Notes: generated from the sequence alone by a model not told the origin. Shown: positions 31,759-41,926, numbered from the stretch's first letter. The stretch is DNA of 64,000 nucleotides from Photobacterium sanguinicancri (GCF_024346675.1 NZ_AP024850.1:310001-374000); one strand, 5' to 3'. Program-made: numbers and translations.

Positions 31759-32349
31759 ATGAAAAAACAAGTAGGCTTTTCATTAGTCGAATTAGTGATT
31801 GTGATTATTGTTGTCGGTTTACTGGCAGTTGCAGCACTTCCTCGCTTTTTGAATGTGACGGATGAAGCTAAAAAAGCGTCTATTCAAGGCGTTGCGGGTG
31901 GTTATGCGACGGCTGCGTTATCTGCGAGGGCGCAATGGGAAGCTTATGGTCGTCCCGTTGAGGGCTCTGGTGCAAGTCGCGTGCAAAAAGTAAATTATGA
32001 TGGCACTGAATTTTACCTAACAGTCGCAACGACAGATGGCACTGTTAGTGATGGTTACCCAGTATCTTTGAGTGACAAAAAAATTACAGCTGTGGACAGT
32101 TCAGATTGTGTGGATTTAATGCAAAACCTATTGCAAAACCCACCTTTGGTAACCAGTAGCAGTGCAGAAGCAGAAACAGGGAAATACCTGTTTTATGTAA
32201 CGAAAGAAACAGCAGATGCACAAAGTGCCTGTCGTTATTATCAGTTAGCGTCAGCTAACTCTCAAGGTGATGTCGTGAGTAATTTAACCTCCGGACATTC
32301 ATTCATTTATAAGCCTGCAAAAGGGCAAGTAGAAGTAGTGCTTAATTAG
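31759..32349 (+). CDS. mshB: Minor prepilin MshB
   Basis: A 196-residue type IV prepilin. The leader MKKQVG is cut before F, giving mature FSLVELVIVIIVVGLLAV with the conserved Glu5. A C-terminal globular domain follows, with cysteines at about 120 and 165 that could form a disulfide. It heads the pilin half of the cluster (B, A1, A2, C, D, O, P) and probably primes or caps assembly. ATG at 31759 lies after a G-rich site (GGGGTGGG); an upstream TTG is rejected. Confidence 0.88.
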   Translation: MKKQVGFSLVELVIVIIVVGLLAVAALPRFLNVTDEAKKASIQGVAGGYATAALSARAQWEAYGRPVEGSGASRVQKVNYDGTEFYLTVATTDGTVSDGYPVSLSDKKITAVDSSDCVDLMQNLLQNPPLVTSSSAEAETGKYLFYVTKETADAQSACRYYQLASANSQGDVVSNLTSGHSFIYKPAKGQVEVVLN

Positions 32350-32385
32350 CCTATAACCAAGTTATTAAAAAGGTAGGAGTTATTT

Positions 32386-32880
32386 ATGAAGCGTCAAGGT
32401 GGTTTCACGCTTATAGAGTTAGTGGTTGTTATTGTTATTCTGGGTATTTTAGCGGTGACCGCGGCACCTCGATTCTTGAATCTGCAAGGCGATGCGCGTA
32501 ATGCCTCGCTGCAAGGCTTAAAAGGCGCAATCAATGGCGGTGCAGGTATCGTTTACGGTAAAGCTGCGATTGAAGGTAAAGAGGCCGATACATCTGCAAG
32601 TACACTTGGTAAAGCACCAAATGAAGTCAGGGTTATTCATGGCTACCCAACAGCAACATCTGCTGGGATTGTCGCAACGCTTTCAAACTTTAATGATGAT
32701 TGGGAAATAGTCAAAAGTACAGGAGCAACTGAAGCTGCTGGTGGAACTATCCAATTAACGTTCAAGCAATACAAAGATACGCTAACTGCTGATATCCCAA
32801 ATAACTGTTACGTTACTTATACAGCTGCGGATGCATCGAATCCAGCAAAAGTAACTGTTGATACAGACGCTTGTAAATAA
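32386..32880 (+). CDS. mshA: Major MSHA pilin MshA, copy 1
   Basis: A 164-residue prepilin with leader MKRQGG and mature start FTLIELVVVIVILGILAV, the typical MshA signature. The C-terminal disulfide pair is visible (NNCYVTY near 138 and the DACK end). It has a strong TAGGAG site 8 bases upstream. A second pilin gene of the same family follows 27 bases later; residues 1-60 of the two copies match at 54 positions, while the globular domains differ strongly. Which copy supplies the shaft cannot be decided from sequence. Confidence 0.92.
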   Translation: MKRQGGFTLIELVVVIVILGILAVTAAPRFLNLQGDARNASLQGLKGAINGGAGIVYGKAAIEGKEADTSASTLGKAPNEVRVIHGYPTATSAGIVATLSNFNDDWEIVKSTGATEAAGGTIQLTFKQYKDTLTADIPNNCYVTYTAADASNPAKVTVDTDACK

Positions 32881-32907
32881 GCTTAATTAAAGTAAAGAGT
32901 GAATATA

Positions 32908-33381
32908 ATGAAACGTCAGAATGGTTTTACCCTAATTGAATTAGTGGTTGTGATTGTTATTTTGGGTATTCTTGCGGTAACAGCGGCACCACGATTCCTT
33001 AACCTACAAGATGATGCGCGTGATGCATCGCTAGAAGGTCTTAAAGGTGCCATTAACGGTGCAGCAGGTATCGTTTATGGTAAATCTGCGATTGAAGGTA
33101 TTGAAAGTAAAGTATCAGATAAAATTACGGTTGATAATCAAGATCTAGAAGTTGCTTATGGTTATCCGACAAAAGCATCTGTAGAGAAAGCTGTTCAGCT
33201 TGATTTAACTAATGAATGGCAGAAAGTAACTGCGGTTGATCCTGCACCTCAAGGTAACTATATTGCATTTACTCTACAAAATTACACTGTAAGTGGCGCA
33301 GCTAAGTCTTGTTACGTTTTATATGAAGAAGCGACTTCTGTAACTTCGGCAGCTAAAACAACTGTTAAAACGTGTAAGTAA
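32908..33381 (+). CDS. mshA: Major MSHA pilin MshA, copy 2
   Basis: A 157-residue prepilin with leader MKRQNG and FTLIELVVVIVILGILAV, nearly the same as copy 1 for its first 60 residues. The globular domain is quite different apart from the Gly-Tyr-Pro and the C-terminal cysteine pair (KSCYVLY and KTCK). The upstream ribosome-binding site AAAGAG is weaker than that of copy 1. ATG at 32908 is used rather than GTG at 32899. A strong hairpin follows the stop codon; see that entry. Confidence 0.9.
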   Translation: MKRQNGFTLIELVVVIVILGILAVTAAPRFLNLQDDARDASLEGLKGAINGAAGIVYGKSAIEGIESKVSDKITVDNQDLEVAYGYPTKASVEKAVQLDLTNEWQKVTAVDPAPQGNYIAFTLQNYTVSGAAKSCYVLYEEATSVTSAAKTTVKTCK

Positions 33382-33388
33382 TCATTTT

Positions 33389-33415
33389 AATAGAGCCTCT
33401 TCCTGAGGCTCTATT
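33389..33415 (+). terminator. Hairpin after mshA copy 2 (terminator-like)
   Basis: AATAGAGCCTC pairs with GAGGCTCTATT (11 bp, five-base loop) 8 bases after the pilin stop. The following T-run is short (TTTC), so termination may be partial. This would favour pilin message over the minor prepilins downstream, or protect the mshA mRNA 3' end. Confidence 0.65.
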
Positions 33416-33449
33416 TCATAAGTACATACCGTGTTTTTATGAAATAGAG
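33409..33449 (+). promoter_or_regulatory. Second hairpin overlapping the mshA2 terminator-like stem
   Basis: CTCTATTTCATAA (33409-33421) is perfectly complementary to TTATGAAATAGAG (33437-33449), a 13-bp stem with a 15-base loop. Its left arm reuses the right arm of the preceding hairpin, so the two structures exclude each other. The arrangement looks like an attenuator pair, located 22 bases before mshC. Confidence 0.6.
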
Positions 33450-33470
33450 TCAGCTATCGCAAGGCAATGT

Positions 33471-33989
33471 ATGACCCACCGTAATAGAGGTTTCACCCTC
33501 ATTGAACTCATTGTCGTGATTTTACTGATAGGTATCGTTAGTGGAACGGTTGCTTCTCGATTTGTTGGTCGTGATAGCTTCGATGCTTTCCTCAATCGTG
33601 ATGTCGGTATTTCCCTCGCTCGACAAATACAAATTATGACGATGAATCAGTCGATATCATCCCCTGATATTTGCTACGCCTTAATTATTGCACCTGATTA
33701 TTTAGGAAGCTCCAATAGTGCGGCGTGTAATAAGCAACTACCTGATTTACTTCCACCATTAACCTCAAACGATAAGTTAGCGATTCGTTCAAGTGAATTT
33801 GGTATCTCGCAAGAAACAGTAGAAATGTACTTTGATATCACGGGCAAACCTTTTTATTTTACTGGTAAAGGGGTGACTGCCAAGAAGGTACAGGCGTGTA
33901 CTACAATCTGTCAGTTTGATTTTTTAAATAGTAATAACCAAAAAAGCAGTATGTGTATCAACAAAGAAGGGTACATATATGCCTGCTAA
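33471..33989 (+). CDS. mshC: Minor prepilin MshC
   Basis: A 172-residue prepilin with short leader MTHRNRG and mature FTLIELIVVILLIGIVSG. It is cysteine-rich in the C-terminal half (CTTICQ, CINKEG, YAC end), suggesting disulfides. It is the first minor prepilin after the pilin pair and should belong to the initiating tip complex with MshD, MshO and MshP. It overlaps mshD by 11 bases. The AAGG site is 7 bases upstream of ATG. Confidence 0.85.
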   Translation: MTHRNRGFTLIELIVVILLIGIVSGTVASRFVGRDSFDAFLNRDVGISLARQIQIMTMNQSISSPDICYALIIAPDYLGSSNSAACNKQLPDLLPPLTSNDKLAIRSSEFGISQETVEMYFDITGKPFYFTGKGVTAKKVQACTTICQFDFLNSNNQKSSMCINKEGYIYAC

Positions 33990-34647
33990 ATTATCATCGA
34001 ATAGACAAGCGGGTTTTACCCTTATCGAAGGCGTGATTACCATTGTCATTCTGGGGATTGCTATGGTGACCATGACCAGTTTTATCTTCCCGCAAGTTGA
34101 GCGTTCCGCCACGCCGCATTACCAAGCTCGTGCAGCTGCAATCAGTAATGCTTTTTTGAATGAAATTTTGTCACGCAAGTTTGACCATAATTCTGAACCT
34201 GTACGTGATGTACATTTACGTTGTGGTGAGAGTGGTATTGCTTGTACCGTGCCTGATGTTGTAACTGGCCGCTGGCCCGAAGATGATCCGTTGGAATATA
34301 CCGATATTCTCGATGGTCACGGGAATGTGATTGGTAAACGCTTAAACGTCGAGTTTGCCGATGATGTCGATGATTTTCATGGTTGCTGGGGAGATGCCAA
34401 GCTGTGCCGCCAGCGCTATTTATCTTATCAATGGCAAGGGTTGATTGAGAATTTATTAGACCCAAGCCGCACCCCAGATGAAGATGTTGGCTATAACAAT
34501 ATGACGCTGCGGGTTGATGTGAGTTACGGCTCACCTTCGACTGGGGTGGGAGACCCAGCTCAACGAACCTTTAAGCGGATTACAATTGAAGTTGATACTG
34601 GGCGCTATGGTCGGTATGACTTTGTTGCCTATCGAGGGAATTATTAA
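33979..34647 (+). CDS. mshD: Minor prepilin MshD
   Basis: A 222-residue prepilin. The leader ends with QAG before FTLIEGVITIVILGIAMV, with Glu5 kept. A Tyr/Arg/Asp-rich globular domain follows with four cysteines (RCGES, IACTV, GCWG, LCRQR). By position and type it is a minor pilin that probably primes the fibre tip. It starts within mshC and ends in a TAATG overlap with mshO. Confidence 0.85.
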   Translation: MPAKLSSNRQAGFTLIEGVITIVILGIAMVTMTSFIFPQVERSATPHYQARAAAISNAFLNEILSRKFDHNSEPVRDVHLRCGESGIACTVPDVVTGRWPEDDPLEYTDILDGHGNVIGKRLNVEFADDVDDFHGCWGDAKLCRQRYLSYQWQGLIENLLDPSRTPDEDVGYNNMTLRVDVSYGSPSTGVGDPAQRTFKRITIEVDTGRYGRYDFVAYRGNY

Positions 34648-35417
34648 TGAAGCTCTCTCGTGGTTTTACGCTATTAGAGATGGTGATATCACTGGTCGTG
34701 CTAGGGGTGATCTCTTTAGCGGTTGGTAGTTACTTTCAATTAGGCGTGCAAGGATATACCGATACGGTCAATCGTGATCGTGCGCAAACGGAACTGCGCT
34801 TTGCGGTAGAGAAGATCACCCGTGAAGTCCGTCATGCTGCACCTAATAGTGTCTTTCTAGATTCAAATACTGTTGGTGAAGCAAATACCTGTCTATCGTT
34901 TTATCCTGTTACTCAATCGGGCTTTTACTTGAGGCAGCCACAAGGAAGAAGTGTTGATTTTATTTTGAGTGGCTCAGACCAAGAATCAAAAGCGTTAGTT
35001 ACGGATATTAACAAACAGCTAAGCAATTATTTTTTGGCTATTGGGTTTGGCTCTTCATCACAATATATCAATGGCAATAAAGTCACTAAGGCCGCAGCGG
35101 ATCCCGCTGGTCATATTGAGCTAACGACTCAAGATGACTTAACCGTTACCTCACCAGCGAATCGGGCTTACTTGTACAGAGAACAAGTATCATATTGTTA
35201 TTTTCAAAATAAAATTTATCGATTTACTGGTGATAAGAAGCCATTGGCAAAGTATATGCCTGAGAATCTCATAGCGGGGGGGGTATCAAATATGGATATC
35301 TCGGCGCAAGCACCTGGATTAAGCCGTAATGGGATGATTCATATTAGCCTTTCTGCTGACGTTGATGGTGAGGTAACGAGTTATGATCATACAGTGCAGG
35401 TGTTGAATGTCTTATAA
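34647..35417 (+). CDS. mshO: Minor prepilin MshO
   Basis: A 256-residue prepilin of PilW/GspJ type, with leader MKLSRG and mature FTLLEMVISLVVLGVIS. The large globular part contains LRFAVEKITREVRHA, common in PilW-like pseudopilins. It starts at the A of the mshD stop codon and overlaps mshP by 11 bases, so the D-O-P-Q run is tightly coupled. Confidence 0.86.
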   Translation: MKLSRGFTLLEMVISLVVLGVISLAVGSYFQLGVQGYTDTVNRDRAQTELRFAVEKITREVRHAAPNSVFLDSNTVGEANTCLSFYPVTQSGFYLRQPQGRSVDFILSGSDQESKALVTDINKQLSNYFLAIGFGSSSQYINGNKVTKAAADPAGHIELTTQDDLTVTSPANRAYLYREQVSYCYFQNKIYRFTGDKKPLAKYMPENLIAGGVSNMDISAQAPGLSRNGMIHISLSADVDGEVTSYDHTVQVLNVL

Positions 35418-35832
35418 AAAACAACAAGGTAGTGCACTGGTTCTGTCTCTGGTAGTCATTACTGTCATGGCGGTGTTTGCGGCTGCCATGGTCAAACTGG
35501 ATTGGTCGAATCAAGAGATGACCAGCCGTGAAGTGTTTGCCACACAAGCGTGGTTTGCGGCCCATAGTGCCAATGAGTATGCGCTTACTCAGTTGTTTCC
35601 GCTAGGCAGTAAGCAGTCGAATCCAAAGGCTTGTATATCTAATTATCCAATATCAGCAGATAAGTTTTCTTGTTCATCAGTATCGGCATCTTGCACTGCC
35701 ACAACAATTACAGAAAACGGTAAGACGATTAATCGCTATCAGCTGGAAGCGACAGCAACATGTGGTACGGGTAAGTATGCGGTGACACGGATCCAAGAAA
35801 CTTGGGCAAAAGATCTGAGTGAGAATGAATAA
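35407..35832 (+). CDS. mshP: Minor pilin-like protein MshP (PilX-like)
   Basis: A 141-residue protein with MSYKKQQGSALVLSLVVITVMAVFAA. The leader lacks the usual Phe after Gly and the Glu5, as in PilX/GspK-like pilins that cap the tip. Four or more cysteines lie in the C-terminal half. It ends on the A that begins mshQ (TAATG). Confidence 0.82.
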   Translation: MSYKKQQGSALVLSLVVITVMAVFAAAMVKLDWSNQEMTSREVFATQAWFAAHSANEYALTQLFPLGSKQSNPKACISNYPISADKFSCSSVSASCTATTITENGKTINRYQLEATATCGTGKYAVTRIQETWAKDLSENE

Positions 35833-38800
35833 TGAAAATAATAAAATATTTGATCAGTATTTGCCTTATTGCGTTTAGTTTTTCACTGCATGCGGCCGAG
35901 CCACAGTTTGAGTTTGGTGAGTTGAATGTTAGTGGTTGCTTTAATCATGAATGTGAAATTACCTTTAAAAAGACGTATACAAAAAAACCATTGGTTTTTG
36001 TTATGTCGACTATTACACGCAATGGTTTAGATGCACCGTCTGCATTGAATATCGTTAATATCACTAATAAGTCGGCTAAAATTCGTCAATTCTTGGCTCC
36101 TTATGACAGTAGCTTAGTGCAAATAAAGCCTGAAAGTAGCGTATGTTCTTCGAGTTATTGTTTAAAAAAAATAGCCAACAAAAAAATATATTATTTTGTT
36201 ATAGAGGAAGGTGAGGTTAATTTTGGGTCCAAAGGTCGAATAAAGGCTGGACTAGCAAAGGTAGATCGTTATGTGGTGAGTGGAAGCCGACCATCATATT
36301 CCGAACTTAATCAAGTTGATTTTGGTAGCGGCTTTGGCTCACCAGGTGTGATTGTTTCACTACAAGGGAATCGAAGTGATATGACCACCCGTCCAAAATG
36401 GATTACGCCTGTCGTTCCTTATATCGAAAATAATTCATCTAATCATGCTTTCTATGTTGGACTTGATCATTCTGAAGTTAATCAGTGGAATCATCGATAT
36501 CAGAATAACTATAAGGGCGGTAATCGAGATGTTGCTTATTTAGTCGCAGAAGGTACCGGTGTTTATAAGGGCCTTCAATTTACTATGGGCTCTGGTACGA
36601 CCCCTAATACACTTGATAACTCGCTAAAGTGGTTTCAGAAAGTAACTCAGCCGGTTCTTGATCAATGCGATGGCATGATGACGATTCCTAGTTCAAGTGC
36701 ATTTACAGAAGAACCTTTTATTCTGGCTTCAAAAGCGTCACGTCAAGGGCCTAACGGCGGTTGGCTACGAATGTGCCAACTAAAGAAAAAAAATGGTAAC
36801 TATGCAGTTAGCTTTGTTAATGATGAAGATTTAAATGAAGCAAAGCAAAAACAATTAGAACGAAAACATGCCGATGAAGAAGTGGGCTTTATGGCTTTTC
36901 AGCGCAAAGTCAGCGAAGAGGTTTGCGATATTTTTACTGGGCCTGCGCAGACATGGAGCCATAGTGCGGAAGCTGAAGTAAAAGAATACTCTAAAATTTA
37001 TAATGCGATGAGTGGCTACCAGCTTGGTTTTCCTCAAAATGGTGACATGAAATTTAGCTACGATAGCTGTGTTAATCGAGCCTGTGAGCCTACACCTAGT
37101 TTAATGATTCCATCGCCATCTTTAGAAACTTTCCGTTATGGTAATAAAGAAGTTAAATTAAGTACCGGTAGTAAAACTATTTCGCCTGACCGATATAAAG
37201 AGATAAAAGTCGAAGGTTCTTCAAATTTAACTTTAAATTCTGGTGAATATTGGGTGCAAGAGTTTAAGTTGGAAGGGAGTTCTAAGCTTATTGTCAATGG
37301 TCAAGTTACCGTTCATATTTTAGATGAATTTAAAGTGAGTGGCTCAGGGTTTATTAACTATGAACAAGGTAGCAAGCCTGATAATTTAATTATTCTTGGT
37401 CATAATTCAGATTCTGAAGTCAAAATGGATGCGGGAAGTGCAGGTCAAGATAATCGCCAGGGAATTGTGGCTAAAGCCCTAATCTTGGCTGGCGATGAGG
37501 TATTATTAAAAAATACCGTGTTGTATGGCGCCGTCACTACTCGTGAATTAAAAATGGAGTCTTATGCCAAAATTATTGGCGATAGTGACTGTTTTGATTC
37601 TGGCCCGACTTATCGCTTAGAAATATCGCCAGATAAAAAAGATAAAGTATTGGCCTGTGATGGTGAAGAAATTACTTTCTCCATCATTGATGAAACCACC
37701 AATAAAGTAGCGCAAAACTTTACAGGCACGATGGCAATCACAGCGCCATCAACAACACCCAATAACGCCGATGTTTGTTGGTTTGATAGTGCTTCAGCAC
37801 CCATTGGTACGTGTCCTTCAAAAATCACTCATCGGTTTAATAGTGAAACCGGCTCGGTTAAATACAAGCTATCAAGTAAAGATCTCGCATCAATCAATAT
37901 TCAAGCCAAACTCACCAGTCATGGTGATGTTACTAAAACAGCTGGTGCTTACACTTTTGTGCCTTTTGCATTAGCCATTGAGAATAAAGACTTTGTCGAT
38001 AATGTCCCATTTGGCCAAATTGCTGGGCGCGAATTTAGCTGGGATATTGTCGCTAAGGCTAGATCGGGGAATAGTCGACGTTGTGATGTGATGGAGGATT
38101 ATACGGGGGAGCGTAAATTAGCCGTTACTCATAGCCAAAGTATTTCTACAGCGGGCAAACAGTTACAAATTAAAGCTAATAAATCGGGTTCAACGTATAA
38201 AAATGCGACCGGTGATTTTCACTTTACTTTTGTTAAAGGGAAAGCGGCAGGTAACAAGGGTAAATATCCCGAAGCAGGGCGAGTGACGTTAACGCTAAAA
38301 GATAAAGCATTTGAAGGTAAACCGTCAGAGATGACTGCCAGTGAAGACTTTTATTTCCGTCCATTTGCATTGGCGCTATGTGATTGGAAAGATAAAAATC
38401 ACTCTTTGTTTAAAGGCGATGCAACCAGTGGCGCTGGGTTAGCTAAATCCGGTGAGCACATTAATTTTTATGCTAAGCCGCTTGCATGGCTGGGTAATAG
38501 CTATGCATCGAATGATGATTTTAAAACCCCAATAGTTAATCAAAATGAAGATTATTACTGTGCTGCGGCTCGTCCTGAGTTAACTCAGTTTGTTGATGAT
38601 ACCGTTCAAACGAATTTAAACGTGGGGGTTTATTCGTTAGATACCCCGACTAATGGGCAACTTGGGGGCAATGTTTTTGGTGGTGATGCTAAATTCAAAG
38701 CGGGTTCTGAATATGGTAAAGGTATTGTTGGCTGGGGTGATGTAGGCAGTTTCAAGGTCGGATTAGGATCGGATGATTACTTGAAAAAGGGCTTTGCGGT

Positions 38801-39854
38801 TCCACCTGCACCGTTTCGAATTGGTAGGATCTATCCTGCCTATTTTGAGTTAACCTCAAGCGCAGTGAAAAATACTCACCCTGCAAATTCGCTGACAGGG
38901 TTCACCTACATGAATCAAGGGTGGAGTTATGATTTTACGCTAACGGCAAAAGCGAATGGTTACACCGAAGCAACAACCAATTACAGTAAGTTTGCTGAGT
39001 CGCTAAAAGCTAAAGTGAATGTGGCCTTAGTGGATGGTGATGCTGCGCTAAAAGCTAATAATGACTGGCGTTCACGCGTTACACCGACGATGCCGACTGG
39101 GTTGGTTAATTGGAATAAGGCAACAATTTCTAAAGCGGTTTCTGGTGCTAAATTTACTCGCTTGATTGATCCAAAGAAAAGCACTGCAACGGTGACAGAC
39201 AATCGCAATTTTCCAAATATGAAAGTAGTGCTCTATAGCAAAGGAAGTGATCATACCGATCCCATTGATTATCGTTCATCACCGCAAAATCTAATCACTG
39301 ACAATGAAACCTTTGTCGGTTCAGCGTTAGCTGGTCGACTTGATGCCCGTTATGGTCGAATGGCTTTGGATGATGTTGGCACTGCATTTGATAAAACGGT
39401 TACTGTGCCGATGCGTGTTGAGTACTGGGATGGCCAGAAATTCATATTAAATACTGATGATAGCTATTCGCCATTTGATGGTGGCAATTACTGTAAGCAA
39501 ATGATTTGGCCTGCTGATAGTGCGAATTCTAAGTCGGTTCTACAAGGTAACGGTACGCATGTCACTACGGGTAAGACACTAGATATTCAGGCTAACCCAA
39601 ATCGCACTGATTACTACCGTGAGCAGGTGCGTTTTTGGCATAAGTTAGTATCCACTCCACCAAAGGCAAAAGCTGGAGAGCAAACTATTGCTTGCCCTGC
39701 AGGCCTTGGTGTTACCAAGTTGCCTTGGTTGACGTATAACTGGCGGGGAGAAGGTGACGAAAGCCCTTCAACTGTCGTGACCTTTGGGGTTTATCGAGGT
39801 AATGACCGAATTATCTATCGAGGCGAAAAAGGTATGACAGCCTTGCCGAATTAA
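35832..39854 (+). CDS. mshQ: MshQ, very large secreted MSHA protein
   Basis: A 1340-residue secreted protein, last gene of the MSHA cluster. A signal peptide (MKIIKYLISICLIAFSFSLHAA) is cut near residue 22. Residues about 24-270 hold two lectin-like units (FEFGELNVSG...PLVFVMSTI; VDFGSGFGSPGVIVSLQGN). About 440-580 is a repetitive beta-helix-like stretch (IKVEGSSNLTLNSGEYWVQ, FKLEGSSKLIVNGQVTV). The rest is the large DUF6701-type domain of MshQ proteins, with paired cysteines. The 5' half is visibly AT-rich. Location and design suggest a tip or surface-binding role, like PilY1 in other systems; that is inference. Confidence 0.85.
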   Translation: MKIIKYLISICLIAFSFSLHAAEPQFEFGELNVSGCFNHECEITFKKTYTKKPLVFVMSTITRNGLDAPSALNIVNITNKSAKIRQFLAPYDSSLVQIKPESSVCSSSYCLKKIANKKIYYFVIEEGEVNFGSKGRIKAGLAKVDRYVVSGSRPSYSELNQVDFGSGFGSPGVIVSLQGNRSDMTTRPKWITPVVPYIENNSSNHAFYVGLDHSEVNQWNHRYQNNYKGGNRDVAYLVAEGTGVYKGLQFTMGSGTTPNTLDNSLKWFQKVTQPVLDQCDGMMTIPSSSAFTEEPFILASKASRQGPNGGWLRMCQLKKKNGNYAVSFVNDEDLNEAKQKQLERKHADEEVGFMAFQRKVSEEVCDIFTGPAQTWSHSAEAEVKEYSKIYNAMSGYQLGFPQNGDMKFSYDSCVNRACEPTPSLMIPSPSLETFRYGNKEVKLSTGSKTISPDRYKEIKVEGSSNLTLNSGEYWVQEFKLEGSSKLIVNGQVTVHILDEFKVSGSGFINYEQGSKPDNLIILGHNSDSEVKMDAGSAGQDNRQGIVAKALILAGDEVLLKNTVLYGAVTTRELKMESYAKIIGDSDCFDSGPTYRLEISPDKKDKVLACDGEEITFSIIDETTNKVAQNFTGTMAITAPSTTPNNADVCWFDSASAPIGTCPSKITHRFNSETGSVKYKLSSKDLASINIQAKLTSHGDVTKTAGAYTFVPFALAIENKDFVDNVPFGQIAGREFSWDIVAKARSGNSRRCDVMEDYTGERKLAVTHSQSISTAGKQLQIKANKSGSTYKNATGDFHFTFVKGKAAGNKGKYPEAGRVTLTLKDKAFEGKPSEMTASEDFYFRPFALALCDWKDKNHSLFKGDATSGAGLAKSGEHINFYAKPLAWLGNSYASNDDFKTPIVNQNEDYYCAAARPELTQFVDDTVQTNLNVGVYSLDTPTNGQLGGNVFGGDAKFKAGSEYGKGIVGWGDVGSFKVGLGSDDYLKKGFAVPPAPFRIGRIYPAYFELTSSAVKNTHPANSLTGFTYMNQGWSYDFTLTAKANGYTEATTNYSKFAESLKAKVNVALVDGDAALKANNDWRSRVTPTMPTGLVNWNKATISKAVSGAKFTRLIDPKKSTATVTDNRNFPNMKVVLYSKGSDHTDPIDYRSSPQNLITDNETFVGSALAGRLDARYGRMALDDVGTAFDKTVTVPMRVEYWDGQKFILNTDDSYSPFDGGNYCKQMIWPADSANSKSVLQGNGTHVTTGKTLDIQANPNRTDYYREQVRFWHKLVSTPPKAKAGEQTIACPAGLGVTKLPWLTYNWRGEGDESPSTVVTFGVYRGNDRIIYRGEKGMTALPN

Positions 39855-39883
39855 GGTGATTGTGAAATAAAATGCCGATCTGT

Positions 39884-39922
39884 GGCAGGTTTGACAAAGC
39901 ATACCTTGTGTCACTTCCTGCC
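39884..39922 (+). other. Inverted repeat between mshQ and mreB
   Basis: GGCAGG (39884-39889) pairs with CCTGCC (39917-39922), with an inner TGACA/TGTCA and AAG/CTT stem. No T-run follows, so it is not a classic terminator. It lies in the 127-base gap before mreB and may be part of its leader. Confidence 0.4.
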
Positions 39923-39972
39923 CCTTGGTACATTTAGCGCAATTTAACGAATTTGTAAGCTTGCAGGATTAG

Positions 39973-41025
<1,053 letters not shown>

Positions 41026-41065
41026 TGCCAGCAATGGCAATTTTAAAAACAGGTTATAGCGTTAC

Positions 41066-41926
41066 ATGAAACCTATCTTTGGCAGAGGCCCCTCTCTGCA
41101 ACTGCGCCTGTTTCTAGCCATATTACTATCGGTCAGCCTTATGCTGGCCGATAGTCGCCTTGATGCTTTTGCCAATATCCGTTACCTGCTTAACTCCGCG
41201 ATAGCGCCGCTGCAATATGCTGCGAATATTCCTCGCGCGATGCTCGATAATGTGTCTGGTCAACTCAGCTCGCATCAGCAATTATTGGCTGAAAACAACA
41301 GTCTAAAACGCGATATATTGGTTCAACAAAGCGATGTATTGTTACTTGAGCAACTAAAGCAAGAAAACAAACGTCTGCGTGATTTACTTGGTTCGCCCTT
41401 TATTCGGGATGAACGAAAAATGATCACCGAGGTGATGGCTGTCGATTCAGATCCTTACAGTCACCAAGTGATGATTGATAAAGGGCGTACTGATGGTGTC
41501 TACGAAGGCCAGCCTGTTATCAATGATAAAGGCATTGTGGGGCAGGTGTCTTATGTGGGCGCCCATAATAGTCGCGTATTATTGCTGATCGATCCGACGC
41601 ATGGTATTCCTGTTCAGGTTGTGCGTAACGATATACGCGTGATCGCATCGGGTAGTGGGCAGATTGATCAAATCCAGCTAGAGCATGTACCAAGCAGTAC
41701 TGATATTGAAGTGGGTGATTTACTGGTGACATCAGGCTTAGGTGGCCGTTATCCAGAAGGTTATCCGGTTGCAAATGTGACGGAGTTTTCGTTCGACAAC
41801 AAACGCCCTTTTGCTCAGATCAAAGCGCGTCCAACGGTGCAGTTTGACCGTTTACGTTATTTGTTACTGGTATGGCCGACACCACAAGAACTGAATAACA
41901 CGGGAGGGCTAAGCGATGGCTTATAG
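41066..41926 (+). CDS. mreC: Rod-shape protein MreC
   Basis: A 286-residue bitopic protein with an N-terminal membrane helix (about 15-28), a coiled coil (about 65-110, QQLLAENNSLKRDILV) and a beta-barrel periplasmic domain. It links MreB and MreD to the penicillin-binding proteins of elongation. The C-terminus lacks the long tail seen in E. coli MreC (367 residues), as usual in Vibrio. It overlaps mreD by 11 bases. Confidence 0.95.
   Translation: MKPIFGRGPSLQLRLFLAILLSVSLMLADSRLDAFANIRYLLNSAIAPLQYAANIPRAMLDNVSGQLSSHQQLLAENNSLKRDILVQQSDVLLLEQLKQENKRLRDLLGSPFIRDERKMITEVMAVDSDPYSHQVMIDKGRTDGVYEGQPVINDKGIVGQVSYVGAHNSRVLLLIDPTHGIPVQVVRNDIRVIASGSGQIDQIQLEHVPSSTDIEVGDLLVTSGLGGRYPEGYPVANVTEFSFDNKRPFAQIKARPTVQFDRLRYLLLVWPTPQELNNTGGLSDGL

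Noticed and set aside
32386..33381. Possible assembly artefact or frameshifted single mshA
   Set aside because: Both frames are complete, each with its own leader, ribosome site and cysteine pair, and they differ at many synonymous sites, so they are two real genes.
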